Notes: generated by a model not told the origin, from the sequence alone. Positions 36,801 through 44,216 are shown, numbered from the stretch's first letter. The stretch: DNA of 64,000 nt from Siphonodentalium dalli (GCA_032622095.1 CP136061.1:25050991-25114990), one strand, 5' to 3'. Translations and numbers: made by a program.

Positions 36801-37456
36801 AATGATCAAATTAATTATGTCTAATGTAAACATAAAATCATAGTATCACACAGTTGTATGTAAACCAATTAATATGCGGTATATAATCAACAAACAATTC
36901 CCAGTACACAAAATTTGCCATTTTGCGGGACTAAAGAAAAGGTTCGATATAAACGAATCCCGTCTAAGGTTTCGAACCGGACCGAATCATCACGGCGGTT
37001 TCGAAACGAACCGACCCTCGACATGGGACTAATGTACACTTAGTACCTTCGGCGTTTATGTAAGTAACAAACGATTTTGCTCAACATATTACAGAAACCA
37101 ATAATACATGTATAGTAGCCTACATGCGAACCATCGGCGTGCTATAACACTGTCCTCACCTTCTGCATGAAGTCACTGTCTGGGTCTGGATCTGTTTGGT
37201 GATCCGGATTTTCATACCAGTGTGATGATAGCCGACAATCGCCAGTCGCTCTACTGAACGATGCAGACATACATACATCCAGTGCCGAGCATCGCCGGCC
37301 ACATTTCAGGGAGCTGTGAGATTGGACAGATTGAAGGTACCCGTCATCTGATGAGCTGATTGCTCTTTTTTGAGTTTCACGGAAAACAGTTGATTTTCCA
37401 TTCACCGCCCCCGCCATATACGTTAGAGCCACGAAGACTTCCACAAATAGAGTCAT
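3650..37456 (-). CDS. secreted PAN-EGF-C-type lectin gene (4 coding exons)
   Basis: Spliced coding region: 37456-37160, 32689-32593, 20676-20500, 3876-3650. Every internal border has AG/GT, and phases agree: exon 1 is 99 whole codons; exon 2 is 32 codons plus 1 base; exon 3 begins with 2 bases and ends with 1; exon 4 begins with 2 and ends at TAG. The product is 265 residues: signal peptide (1-20), PAN/apple-like segment with Cys 52, 56, 62, 74, EGF-like module (100-131, four Cys) and CTLD (133-265). CTLD proteins of this type are secreted pattern-recognition or adhesion lectins; binding carbohydrate is likely but the sugar is unknown, since the usual QPD/EPN triplet is QPS (229-231). The introns, about 4.5, 11.9 and 16.6 kb, hold the repeats. 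The start ATG at 37456 opens the signal peptide; a probable acceptor at 37464-37466 suggests a 5' UTR intron. An in-frame upstream ATG at 37501 lies before this acceptor and is likely intronic. Confidence 0.88.
3961..4232 (+). repeat. degenerate telomere-like TTAGGG array
   Basis: A run of 6-bp units of GGGTTA, GGGCTA and GGGTCA, roughly alternating, with a few further changes. TTAGGG is the animal telomere repeat, so this is an interstitial telomeric sequence. It lies inside the 16.6-kb third intron of the lectin gene, about 85 bp from exon 4. Its repeated Arg-Val reading frame is an artefact of the 6-bp period. Confidence 0.92.
4340..4840. repeat. dispersed repeat, related to 58730-59320 in inverse orientation
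   Basis: Segments such as caagttcgaatttgggttcgg, gttatgcccatttttcgactt, ggatgataactca and aaatacaggtca recur on the other strand at 58790-59080. It starts near a gtccgtccgtcagtcc stretch, matching the GGAC-rich end of the other copy. No coding content was seen. Confidence 0.65.
5585..6145. other. insertion in left arm of foldback A carrying a short open frame
   Basis: Sequence before 5585 and after 6145 aligns to continuous parts of the right arm and of the copy at 48180-48260, while this block has no counterpart there. On the minus strand 6080-5877 is a 67-codon frame starting MCGLVTGNIEICPRL, with mixed, non-repetitive composition, ending at a stop. No family was recognised. It might be a captured exon or chance; coding status is uncertain. 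Confidence 0.4.
6600..8010. repeat. ~43-45-bp minisatellite core of foldback A
   Basis: Degenerate tandem units with the pattern gtgtatatgtatac...ggagtgactgtatggtca-tgg. The repeat is visible as regularly spaced gtatatg, gagtga and atggtca words. The same family on the other strand fills 46320-47820, where it is again joined to an arm of the same foldback family. The long open frames here are side effects of the repeat (Ile/His/Thr-rich on minus, Tyr/Val-rich on plus). Confidence 0.85.
8043..8327 (-). CDS. hypothetical ORF in interior of foldback A
   Basis: A 94-codon frame between the minisatellite and the right arm. The translation has balanced composition: MGVRPDNTSIGIDIPTPS, then EGVPEGLLESQTRRLAKS and KLIDYCQENVFSIVYIKG. 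It is not made of repeats and has no counterpart in the related element at 46240-48480, so it is private to this copy. No domain was recognised. A gtaagt stretch lies upstream on the minus strand near 8331, but its role is unclear. It could be a gene fragment picked up by the element, or chance. Confidence 0.3.
   Translation of the reverse strand: MGVRPDNTSIGIDIPTPSTLERRGKMSNAMEGVPEGLLESQTRRLAKSCSIISNYSPLASKLIDYCQENVFSIVYIKGHRYVELSDITSQSINI
9674..12856. mobile_element. 3.2-kb TIR element flanked by TA
   Basis: The left end CAGTACACTCAT followed by GTGTG..GTAAGGAAAACACTCAACACGGTGGG (9674-9720) is matched in inverse at 12808-12856, about 48 bp with few mismatches. Both ends are flanked by TA (9672-9673 and 12857-12858). 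TA duplication with CAGT ends is typical of Tc1/mariner elements; this is family knowledge, and the inner part shows no recognisable DDE transposase. The interior holds many short CACGGTG/CACCGTG inverted words near both ends and several AACGCTCTTTATT-like words shared with 38440-40570. It is probably non-autonomous. Related short copies: 44563-44790 and 60031-60216. Confidence 0.75.
9760..12640. other. interior of the TA-flanked element, no gene recognised
   Basis: AT-rich interior with a few short open frames (for example 9745-9993, 10130-10384, 11596-11835). None has a domain or repeat-free coding character strong enough to support a gene. A short TA/TG microsatellite lies near 12337-12370. 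Confidence 0.5.
12880..13015. repeat. dispersed repeat (agcatctagactggc family), copy 1
   Basis: Contains gtgtgagaaat, aatcctagcatctagactgg and a cttgggtcagctgcc stretch. Related copies are at 34550-34920 and 61095-61230, which share agcatc-agactggca-caa and ctccaagtgttgg. It is noncoding and of unknown type. Confidence 0.6.
13020..13935. repeat. GC-rich palindromic module cluster
   Basis: Built from a few short modules used in both orientations: CTAATGGCGC and its complement, GCGCCGAAAGC and GCTTTCGGCGC, and GCGACAAAAAGTGCGCC with its complement. They recur dozens of times with no fixed period. A large near-perfect hairpin lies at about 13267-13359: arms running from cgccgaaagcgccattag through caagtggcc to taataggattcca, around a central tatcttagta. 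Strongly CpG-rich against an AT-rich background. Part (13602-13935) is copied at 16798-17130. Ala/Arg-rich frames here are repeat artefacts. Confidence 0.92.
14085..15270. repeat. CTTCGTCCGGG tandem-repeat element, copy in unit 1
   Basis: About three sub-repeats share gtgacccgacttcgtccggg, gaccttgaattgaccatttt, gaaggtcaaggtcaggtggg, ccaaaaatggtggaaatcgg and atcaaatttcgtccgtaaaaatcc. It ends with ccatcgcgaacacacacaca and a bagatcttcc-like then aatatataatag tail. The design (tandem core, CA- or CAGA-rich 3' tail) resembles helentron-associated or Pearl-type short elements known from bivalves, but that link is inference. Same family at 17281-18466 and 53095-54110. Confidence 0.75.
15694..16695. 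repeat. 50-bp minisatellite, about 20 copies (unit 1)
   Basis: Units AAAGATGGCCTATCTCTTTG followed by TAAACATGTGTTATATAGTT and ACCGGGGTAT, 50 bp long. Copies differ by a few bases; one lacks two bases (acatgttatat near 16018). Confidence 0.95.
17281..18466. repeat. CTTCGTCCGGG tandem-repeat element, copy in unit 2
   Basis: Duplicate of 14085-15270, shifted by 3,196 bp. The CA stretch differs slightly (cacacacgcacaaac). Confidence 0.8.
18890..19891. repeat. 50-bp minisatellite, about 20 copies (unit 2)
   Basis: Duplicate of 15694-16695. Copy order and private variants, such as the gatataaatcttgcc unit and the tataacgatggcatat unit, are preserved, so the array was duplicated whole and did not expand anew. 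Confidence 0.95.
19994..20499. other. intronic AT-rich sequence
   Basis: No gene or clear repeat was recognised apart from an attattcttttaaa-like AT-rich background. The branchpoint and donor side of lectin exon 3 adjoin it. Confidence 0.3.
20500..20676 (-). CDS. lectin exon 3: N-terminal half of CTLD
   Basis: The acceptor cgtttctgttattccag ends at 20677 and the donor G/GTACGT follows 20500. The 177 bases give 2 + 58 codons + 1. The product begins AKQCLSNQYELNGKC, then ITFEAGPLDFSQAANACAQE, GGKLAIVDSAQTHELL and KTILGDFS. This is the first half of a long-form C-type lectin domain: the amino-terminal Cys pair (135, 146), the helix with xFSQAANAC (Cys 163) and GGKLAIVDS, which matches the family's gg-LA-i-s pattern. 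It joins exon 4 through a split Ala codon (G + CT). The boundary between exons 3 and 4 sits in the middle of the CTLD, as in many invertebrate lectin genes. Confidence 0.9.
20748..21222. mobile_element. small foldback/MITE-like inverted repeat
   Basis: The left arm acggtatggcttgcatgcat, then ttcgtcgtagaaaacgatat and gaacggaaacatgcat (20748-20818) pairs with catgttatatgaagtttccg, tggttttctatgacgaaatg and catgcaaaacataccgt (21149-21222). A second partial left-arm copy sits at 20860-20935. No reading frame. Ends and target duplication were not resolved. Confidence 0.7.
21225..21480. repeat. degenerate tandem repeat (gggtcg-gaattt-agttttcgctctg)
   Basis: About three diverged copies with tcgagtccaaaaaatgggtc, agttttcgctctg, gaaaatttcgg and gtgtcccatattcat. 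Noncoding. Confidence 0.6.
21481..21978. other. unassigned intronic stretch
   Basis: A plus-strand open frame crosses this area (to 21818), with a Cys- and Phe-rich start and an acidic/Ser-rich end. No domain, and no matching splice partner was found. Treated as noncoding. Confidence 0.3.
21986..22378. mobile_element. 393-bp piggyBac-like MITE flanked by TTAA, with two long palindromes
   Basis: TTAA at 21982-21985 and 22379-22382 flanks the TIRs CCCTTTACC and GGTAAAGGG. TTAA duplication and CCCTTT-type ends are the signature of piggyBac-superfamily elements (family knowledge). Inside are two nearly perfect palindromes, 22135-22204 and 22283-22354, each GCCAATGCATTCTCTTATAT plus ATGCGAG(T/G)CGACC and complement. 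The outer CCCTGTGCC and GGCACAGGG form a further nested inversion. A related palindrome pair lies at 49099-49265. No transposase; the element is non-autonomous. Confidence 0.82.
22475..22516. repeat. CCTTCTGA microsatellite
   Basis: Five perfect copies of an 8-bp unit. Confidence 0.95.
22607..22995. repeat. 31-bp minisatellite, array 1 (about 12 copies)
   Basis: Units CATACCCATCTGTTAACGGG plus TACTCGGGATT. The same family, in the same orientation, forms a larger array at 28949-30505. No unique spacers, so it is not CRISPR. Confidence 0.93.
24809..24833. repeat. CA/TA microsatellite
   Basis: Consecutive CA units running into TA units (acacacacacacacac then atatatat). Confidence 0.9.
25040..25310. 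repeat. gccatcttggattt family, copy
   Basis: Shares cagccatcttggattttact, the gtgggtcttcg-type stretch and the cacatttattagag-type stretch with 2470-2935. It ends in a CCAG microsatellite (25305-25331). Confidence 0.65.
25305..25331. repeat. CCAG microsatellite
   Basis: About six and a half copies of CCAG/GCCA. Confidence 0.9.
25620..26420. repeat. degenerate ~155-bp tandem repeat, about 5 copies
   Basis: Each copy shows ctcaagaaccatcgggct-type, ttcagcttatatttggtacg, aggtccttgggtgac, ggattcagatttgttcaaat and gggtcaccgggtca words, decreasing in similarity towards 26400. A gtccgtccgtcggtc stretch precedes the first copy. Noncoding dispersed family. Confidence 0.75.
26508..26524. repeat. poly-G run
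   Basis: Homopolymer of about 16-17 G. Its length is prone to sequencing error. Confidence 0.85.
26540..27430. other. unassigned intronic stretch
   Basis: It contains a plus-strand open frame to 27025 without a recognised domain, low-complexity bias or splice partner. Nothing else was recognised. Confidence 0.3.
28949..30505. repeat. 31-bp minisatellite, array 2 (about 50 copies)
   Basis: Same unit as 22607-22995. Variant types (cccatctg, cccctctg, caatctg; gtactcgg, gttctcgg, gtacccgtg) are intermixed, and some units lack one or several bases. The unit contains GGGTA and TACCC, which form a short inverted pair in each repeat. Confidence 0.95.
30506..31395. other. unassigned intronic stretch
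   Basis: No clear repeat or gene. One minus-strand frame (30928-30692) has no recognised domain. Confidence 0.3.
31396..31497. repeat. hairpin: inverted repeat with ~30-bp arms
   Basis: AAAATGTGTTTTCAATGG plus AAGGGGAATAACTCT pairs with AGAGTTATTCCCCTCC plus ATTGAAAATAACACAC, around an 18-base AT-rich loop (tatcatatctttaaaat). One base is missing in one arm. Could be a very short MITE. Confidence 0.85.
31690..32260. repeat. probable dispersed repeat with open frames
   Basis: Two minus-strand frames (32031-31708 and 32247-32059) cross a stretch of adjoining words such as gaagttatctccctttat and gagttaccgcccatagataggca. Both arms contain gttatctccc/gttaccgccc-type words, as in diverged repeats. 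It is probably noncoding. No domain was recognised. Confidence 0.4.
32593..32689 (-). CDS. lectin exon 2: EGF-like module
   Basis: The acceptor cattaattgcag ends at 32690 and the donor G/GTTAGT follows 32593. The 97 bases give 32 codons plus 1 base, starting in phase 0 after exon 1. The residues are MFSCLNGGVLQNGTYCSCPL followed by GFSGDHCETETA (100-131). CxNGG, CSCPxGFxGxxC and the closing Cys-Glu are hallmark EGF features. The usual third cysteine after NGG is missing, giving a four-cysteine version. It joins exon 3 through a split Ala codon. In secreted lectins such a module commonly spaces the lectin domain or mediates protein contact (inference here). Confidence 0.88.
32840..33295. repeat. 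degenerate ~57-bp minisatellite
   Basis: Units with tacatgtacacttagtacat, aatcaatgtctacaca and cgtgtgacatacat. A fragment reappears at 37025-37050 (aatgtacacttagtacc) after the block 33305-37020, so the block may have been inserted into this array. Confidence 0.75.
33744..36296. mobile_element. 2.55-kb TIR element with TAGCGAGTTTGCGAT ends
   Basis: The left end TAGCGAGTTTGCGAT (from about 33748) is followed by ACCCG..GGGAACGGGTACGGG. The right end holds the complement ATCGCAAACTCGCTA (about 36277-36291), preceded by acccgtaccggtaccgg. Subterminal CCGTACCCG/CGGGTACGGG words are repeated and self-complementary (36225-36270). Flanks gtaactaa and ataacaga agree at 5 of 8 bases, possibly a decayed 8-bp duplication as in hAT elements. 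No transposase was seen in the interior. Confidence 0.65.
34550..34920. repeat. dispersed repeat (agcatctagactggc family), copy 2
   Basis: Contains ggtgtgagaaatg, aatcctagcatccagactgg and gtccaagtgttgga, then tgatagtcatttcagtccaa, matching parts of 12880-13015 and 61095-61230. It lies within the TIR element at 33744-36296. Confidence 0.65.
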
Positions 37457-37463
37457 TTTCAAC
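37160..37463 (-). CDS. lectin exon 1: signal peptide and PAN/apple-like domain
   Basis: A probable acceptor ttattgcag ends at 37464, giving a short 5' UTR (37463-37457), then ATG at 37456. Translation starts MTLFVEVFVALTYMAGAVNG, a typical signal peptide with predicted cleavage near residue 20. The rest includes SHSSLKCGRRCSALDVC and MSASFSRATGDCRLSS, with Cys at 52, 56, 62 and 74; this C-x3-C-x5-C...C-x-L layout matches the PAN/apple fold found in extracellular proteins. It ends HQTDPDPDSDFMQK, an acidic linker. The donor CAGAAG/GTGAGG follows 37160. The coding part is 297 bases, exactly 99 codons, so the next exon starts in phase 0. No promoter was located. Confidence 0.87.
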
Positions 37464-37608
37464 CTGCAATAAATAACCCAATAATTAAGTGGTGCATGCA
37501 AGTAATACGTTATATGATGCGTATATTATTACAGGTAATTTTGCAATGTTTAAGGGAAAATGTTTATAAAGGTAACAAACAACGAATCCTGTCAATTGTG
37601 TAGGAATT

Positions 37609-37660
37609 AGAATCAGACAAACTAGAATCAGACTAGAATCAGACAAACTAGAATCAGACA
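37609..37660. repeat. ~15-bp tandem repeat (tagaatcagacaaac)
   Basis: About three and a half copies of AGAATCAGACAAACT with one shortened copy. Confidence 0.85.
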
Positions 37661-37689
37661 AAAACAACCCTGGTAGCCGATTGGTGCAT

Positions 37690-40600
37690 CATGCTGGCAA
37701 TATATATATATATAGCTAACAACACTAACGACCTTAGGGAGACTGTTGAAATAATCCGACTTTAGGGAGACATCTCGATATATCATTTTATATGCAACGC
37801 ATAGCTTCTGTGTGTGGTGAGAGCATTTGGTATTAATCGAAAAACCATATATGATGTCATTTGTTATGACTATTATAATATTTAAAAATATATAACAAGT
37901 GTCCCCCTAATACCGTCTCCCTAATGTTTGCTCATTTTACATACAACATGAACCATATTAGGGGGACATATGCAATAAATACCACTACATGCGGTATTAG
38001 GGGGACACATATTAAAAATCAAAGTTATGGAGATACATAATATGAAGCCACATTCTTGAAATAGTTTTATAACATGACTAGATATAATATAAGATGCTAG
38101 CATACGCGAGAAATTTAACCCTCAATACACGAATGCGGGGACCTGGTTTAATCTTTGTAAAACGCTATATCAGTACATGGCATTGGTTATAATAATTAAA
38201 GGCACGGCCGAAGTTCGTTGCAGAAATATCATATGTGTTCAAATCGCAACCAACAGAAGAAATATTTAAAAATATATAGTTTGTTCATATGCAAACATAT
38301 TCAGCGCGTAAATAGTATATTGTCCTCAATGTGTACTCTGGTGGCGTAAACAGCAGCCTGATCGTGTTACAGAAGTTTTGCTTTTGTTTACACAACACAA
38401 CGCAAGTATAGTGGTTGACCACACACAAATTATATAAACGCTCTTTATTATTTCCATATAAGGAACAAATAACGCTCTTTATGTTTACCATATCCGGATC
38501 TAAACAAAAGCAAGGAAACGTAACGGTTTTTCCTTTGTTTACATAATATGGAATATTAAAATATGTACAGTTTTGTTCATATGCAAACATAATCATCGCG
38601 TAAATAGTATATTGTCCCCAAGGTGCACGATGATTGCTAACACCGCCCGTATCTTTAATATAGCAATAACAAATGCTCTCACCTTACCCAGAAGCCACGC
38701 GCTGCATAGAAAATTATATATTGAGATATCTCATTAAGGTCGGATTATTTCAAGAGTCTCTTAATTATTTCCAAATAAGGAAAGTAGTAACAAATAACGA
38801 TCTTTATGTTTACCGTATCCGGATCTAAACAAAACCCAGGAAACATGACGTTTTTTGCTTTTGTTTACATAACACACTTAACGGAGGTGAATATTTTCAC
38901 AGCATGCACACCGCCAACACCGCCAGTATCTTTAATATAGCAATAAAACATGTTTTTTTTATTAATACCAAATGCTCCCACCACACCCAGAAGCTATGCT
39001 TTGCATAGAAAATGATATATCGAGATGTCTCCCTAAGGTCGGATTATTTCAAGAGTCTCCATAAGGTCGGTAATGTTGTTAGCTATATGTATATATATAT
39101 ATATCAGTACACGGCGTTGGTTATAATAATTAAAGACACGGGCGGCGTTCGTTGCAGAAATATTCATGTGTTAAAATCGCCACCATCAGAAGGAATATTA
39201 AAAAATATATAGTTTTGTTCATATGCAAACATAATCAGCGGGTAAATAGTATATTGTCATCAATGTGTACGATGGTTGTGTAAACAACAGCCTGTTCGTG
39301 TTACAGAAGTTTTGCTTCTGTTTATATAACACAACGCAATCATATTAATTAATCACACAAACATTATATAAACGCTCTTCATTATTTCCATATAAGAAAA
39401 ACAGTAACAAACAACGCTCTTTATGCTTACCATATCCGGATCTAAACAAATATTGTAACAGCATACCAACCGCCAAACACCGCCCGTATCTTTAATATGA
39501 GCAATAAAAGATGTTTTTTTTTATTAATACCAAATGCTCTCACCATACCCAGAAGCTGCACGTTTTATGGAAAATGATATATTGAGATGTCTCCCTAAGG
39601 TCGGATTATTTCAAGAGTCTCCCTAAGGTCGGTAATGTTAGCTATATGCATTTATATATCAGTACACGGCATTGGTTATAATAATTAAAGACACGGGCGG
39701 CGTTCGTTGCAGAAATATTCATGTGCTCAAATCGCCACCATCAGAAGGAATATTAAAATATATATAGTTTTGTTCATATGCAAACATAATCAGCGTGTAA
39801 ATAGTATATTGTCCTCAATGTGTACGATGGTTGTGTGAACAACAGCCTGCTCGTGTTACAGAAGTTTTGCTTCTGTTTACATAACACAACGCAGTCATAT
39901 TGGTTAATCTCACAAACATTACATGAACGCTCTTCATTATTTCCATATAAGAAAAACAGTAACAAAGAACGCTCTTTATGCTTATCATATCCGGATCTAT
40001 ACAAAAGCCAGGAAACGTAACGGTTTTTTCCTTTTGTTTGCACAACAAAGTGAAAACAATTGACAATAACATACTGTTTATGCCATATTTCTGTATGATA
40101 TAACAACAAATTCTGCCTATATGTTACTATTTCTGTTTATGGCGGTTTTTGAAGGAGATGAATATTTTAACAGCATACCCACCGCCAACACCGCCCGTAT
40201 CTTTAATATGAGTAATAAAAGATGTTTTTGTATTATTAATACCAATGCTCTCACCATACCCAGAAGCTGAGATGTCTCCCTAAGGTCGGATTATTTCAAG
40301 ATTCTCCCCAAGGTCGTAATGTCGTTAACTATATGTATATCAGTACACGGCATTGGTTATAATAATTAAAGACACGGGCGGCGTTCGTTGCAGAAATATT
40401 CATGTGTTCAAATCGCCACCATTAGAAGGAATATTAAAATATATATAGTTTTGTTCATATGCAAACATAATCAGCGCGTAAATAGTATATTGTTTTCAAG
40501 GTGTACGATGGTTGTGTAAACAACAGCCTGCTCGTGTTCTAGAAGTTTTGCTTCTGTTTACATAACACAACGCAATATATATATCTTTTATTCCTCCATT

Positions 40601-41290
40601 TCTGAAGAGTCAATATATAATAAAGCAAAATACGTAGAATATAAATAAGGAATTACACAAATATTTCATGCACAAACAATTATGTACAAACACAGAGACA
40701 CAAGACATTAATATAATTGGACACACACATATATAGTGGCCTGAAAACCGTAAACATGCGCATATACACGTACAAGATTACACGATGGAAAATATCAACG
40801 CAGTGATGGTTAGAGAAGGAATGAAAGATGGGGAACATTATAATGAACTAATGTCTATTATCCCCGAACATCCAAAGGTACCAGATTTGAGCGGCTTTTA
40901 TGTTTACCATATCCGGATCTATACAAAAGCCAGGAAACGTAACGGTTTTTTCCTTTTGTTTGCACAACAAAGTGAAAACAATTGACAATAACATACTGTT
41001 TATGCCATATTTCTGTATGATATAACAACACATTCTGCCTATAATTTACTATTTCTGTTTATGGCGGTTGTTGAAGAAGATGAATATTTTAACAGCATAC
41101 CCACCGCCAACACCGCCCGTATCTTTAATATGAGTAATAAAATATATTTTTTTACTAATACCAATGCTCTCACCATACCCAGAAGCTGCGCGTTGCATGG
41201 AAAATGATATATTGAGATGTCTCCCTAAGGTCGGATTATTCCAAGAGTCTCCCGAATGTCGTTTCATGTTGTTAGGTATTTGTATATCAT
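37690..41290. mobile_element. foldback/tandem element C (gcattggttataataatt family)
   Basis: Left end 37692-37835 (atagctaacaacactaac, gaccttagggagact, ggtgagagcatttggtatta) is the inverse of blocks ending at about 39110, 39650 and 40340 (taccaaatgctctcacc, agtctccctaaggtcgg, aatgttgttagctatatg). Direct units of roughly 560-930 bp begin with attggttataataattaaag at 38174, 39116, 39674 and 40351, and carry gttttgcttctgtttac, aacgctctttattatttcca and gtttaccatatccggatcta. The family continues at 45830-46260, 50385-51080 and 51865-52036. No transposase. Confidence 0.7.
40577..40898. other. ~320-bp insertion in element C carrying a short open frame
   Basis: The flanking repeat is continuous in other units (cataacacaacgcaat ... 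gtttaccatatccgg) but is interrupted here. Within it, plus 40785-40985 starts MENINAVMVREGMKDGEHYN, non-repetitive, then runs into element sequence. The left part is AT-rich with atttctgaagagtca. Origin unknown. Confidence 0.45.
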
Positions 41291-42699
41291 TAGTCCATGA
41301 GCCAGGCTCCCCAAAAATGGAAAATGGTACCAATTTGGTGGGCAAATTCTACCAAAAGTTTTCTCAAAGTTCACAATCTGATGTTTATGTCAGTGCTGGG
41401 GCACACTGGGGCAGTATAGCTTAGCGTTGAAAATGTGTGTTTCCATGGCAACGGATGGTGTTTTTGGCCAGTATAAAAAATATGCATATAACGGTCTATA
41501 CCAAGAAAGTTTAATGCAGTAACTCTATCTTGGCATTGATACTGGGTGCTACCCTTGGTGGGCTTTCATTTTACACTGGAGATTTCACCTCTAGAGGTCA
41601 AGGTCATATACAAAGGTCAAGGTCATTGATCAAAATATTAGCTTTTTTTCATATCGGGTCATACATTTTCTACCCACTGAGTTTATACATCAGTTTTTAA
41701 TACGTTATATTTACTCGGAATTAATCTAGAGCATACATGCTACTCGGGGAACTGTGTTATTGTTGCAACTGACAAGCCAGTCATGAGATATAGGCCTCTA
41801 AACTTTGTGCCATTTTCCAAAATGGGTCAAAATCAGTTATTTCCCCAAGATATCGTGCTTTTGTGTATATTTTAGAGTTATTTACTTATCTGGGGTCCTT
41901 TAAGGGCTGAATTGTGAATTTGTTGACTAAAGCATGAAACTTATACAAATATATGTTGCTTAGTTATAACTTCGCTACATATATTTCATACATAATTACG
42001 ATTATGACCGTGGCAGCTACAGAATCAATAATCAATAGTACATCGAAGTCACTATATGATTTCATACCTTTTACAACCATCCAATAATGATCATGAAACA
42101 AACGTTTTCTCTCAATTATATTTGGCCCACACGTAAATATCACGACAACCCTAATTGCATTCTGTTATCTTTGCAATTTATCATTTTCAAAATGGATAAG
42201 GTATGTTGGTTCAGTATATGCACTATCATAAACATTGAGTATTCTTTTCAAGCAGATTTGATGTCCAGTTTGGGAATCGTCCCTGCTTCGCTGAGGTTAT
42301 ATTATATCAGTCAATAAAGTCTTTTATTCCTCATTCATGTAGCGTCATGTCATTATGGGACTCTCGACTAGAAACACATTTAACCATTCCCACATGGCGC
42401 TTGGCATATATACGCATCTTGTCGACTGAGACAACTTCCCACTTTGGTCATTAATATTTAATATAGTTAATTAAGCAAATAAAACATGAAAGTAAAATCA
42501 GAACTTGACGGCAAGCACCGGGCAAGGACAACGATTGTCAAATATTCTGACAAATCACACTTAGACTAAACTATTTGATTTTACTATGTGATTGGCGATG
42601 TTTTTGACAAATCGCTGAAACAGTTTTGTTTACATAACATTTGTTTCAACACACGAATTGTTTTTATTGGTGAGCTATCAATTATTAATATTAGAATAC

Positions 42700-43440
42700 A
42701 GTGTGTCTATTCTCCACGTTCTTCTTGGTGGTGATGTTTTACAGACTTTTATATTTTTTTCACATTACCCACCGTGGGTGTCTTGGTTTCCTTCAATTGT
42801 TTATCTATGTTCCAATTGAAACCACTCGCATTTGTTCAGGCTACAGCAGGCGGCACATATATAGGAATGACGTTTCCTGTTATCAATTTGGTTATAAAAA
42901 ACATTACATGTATGGCGACTTCATCATCTACGCCCCACTCGGTCACCATATCTTTTAGAGTATTCCACGTCATGGCTTTCATAATTGATCTTACTAATAC
43001 AAAGCGATCAGTTGGTTTAAACATATTTTATTAGCAAAAGCTAGAGGGGTAAAGACACAAGTTTAAAAACAACTTAAGCGATCAGTTAGCAATGCTTCGT
43101 TGTGAGATGGGAACTTACAATCATTATTTAAACGTCAAGGACATGTTTGAACGACCAATTGCCGACTGCAATTTACGTGGTGTGATCTTCGTGAGTTCGT
43201 GTGAAATGATTGTTTTGAAGCGTTTGTTTGTATATGTAAATAAATGATTGGTCAATCGATTGGCGAATTTAGTTATTTCAATATATTTTAGAGTATTCCA
43301 CGTCATCTTAATTCAAGTTATGCAGATTAATTCTACGTATGAAATGTATCATCGATTACTTGGCTTTCGTAGCTGATCTTACCAAAAAGAAAGCGATCAG
43401 TTGGTTTAAACATATGACAACTTGACAATGACAAAAATAA
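42700..43440. repeat. partial tandem duplication inside foldback D
   Basis: ttttagagtattccacgtca followed by cttggctttcataattgatcttac-type and gcgatcagttggtttaaaca occurs at 42953-43025 and again at 43288-43413, the second with an extra segment. A minus-strand frame here (43024-42836, with TWNTLKDMVTEWGVDDEV) faintly recalls transposon proteins but is not enough for a call. Confidence 0.5.
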
Positions 43441-43823
43441 ATAATTATAAGTAGACATTTAGCTACAGAACATAAGTTACGTTTTATTACTCATAGCTTA
43501 TTGTATTTAAAGTGTCACATAAACTATAACGGTACGATGTTTGTAGTACGAACGAAAAATCGAAATAATTGTGCTTCCGGTGTATGACCCACATGGATTT
43601 GTTCGTGTAAACTTCTCTTGTTTAGATTGTTTTAGTGAATAATTGGACCTAACTTGCTTCTTAATAACCTGGAATATTGTTAGCACTGTCTGGATTATGT
43701 TTGTATATGAAAGGGACAAGACAACCGGTTGCTAATCATTGATATTTTCCTCTGTAATTAAAATCGCAGCAATTTTCAGTGATTTGAGACAAACCAAATC
43801 ACTGAAATCAGTCAGTGCAGTGG

Positions 43824-44216
43824 CACTGTGGGGGAACTACTCTTGGCAATTTGGTTCTCTACCGAGCTTTATTTACATTCTCTACCGAGCAAAGTATGCG
43901 GACGGCATAAACTAATTTACCTAAGGCAGAGAATCGAGTTATTCGCAGAGAACCGAGCGCTCGGTAGAGAATCGGAGTCCTCAGCAGAGAATCGGAATCG
44001 GAAAATAAAAAGTCAATTTATGTGTATTTCAGGATTAGTTTTTAACTTTTTTACACACATTGGTGACCAGTGACTATAATGTCACGGTAGCTCTATGAAA
44101 TCCACGAAACACTGTTATAATGCTGTTGATTTTTACGTTTTATGCCGCGATTGCTCGATAGAGAATCGGAATCGTCGCTAAAAATGCCCACGAAACTCGG
44201 TAGTTCCCCCACAGTG
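43824..44216. mobile_element. 393-bp MITE, Transib-like ends and 5-bp duplication
   Basis: Perfect 17-bp TIRs, CACTGTGGGGGAACTAC (43824-43840) and GTAGTTCCCCCACAGTG (44200-44216), are flanked by an exact 5-bp duplication AGTGG (43819-43823, 44217-44221). CACWRTG ends and 5-bp duplications are typical of Transib/RAG-like transposons, whose ends resemble the CACAGTG heptamer of V(D)J signals. The interior has repeated cagagaatcgg/ccgattctct words and the palindrome CCGAGCGCTCGG. No coding region. Assignment to Transib is by ends only. Confidence 0.8.

Larger units (their letters stand above)
33305..37020. mobile_element. 3.7-kb insertion with similar direct ends
   Basis: The left end holds gaaaccgaatcatcgtctcg and gtttcgaatcgaaccgaacc (33315-33370); the right end holds ggaccgaatcatcacggcgg and tttcgaaacgaaccgaccct (36970-37020), in the same orientation. 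Minisatellite sequence lies on both outer sides. No LTR-type TG..CA border or retroviral gene was seen, so element class is unknown. A separate TIR element sits within it. Confidence 0.5.

Noticed and set aside
33305-37020. LTR retrotransposon, from the similar direct ends
   Set aside because: No TG..CA borders, primer site, polypurine tract or gag/pol frames were visible.
37457-37501. Earlier in-frame ATG (MHAPLNYWVIYCRLK) for lectin exon 1
   Set aside because: It lies before a good splice acceptor at 37464-37466 and would put polar residues ahead of a clear signal peptide starting at 37456.
42836-43024. Minus frame with TWNTLKDMVTEWGVDDEV, reminiscent of hAT transposases
   Set aside because: Too short and without the downstream catalytic or dimerisation motifs; similarity is only an impression.
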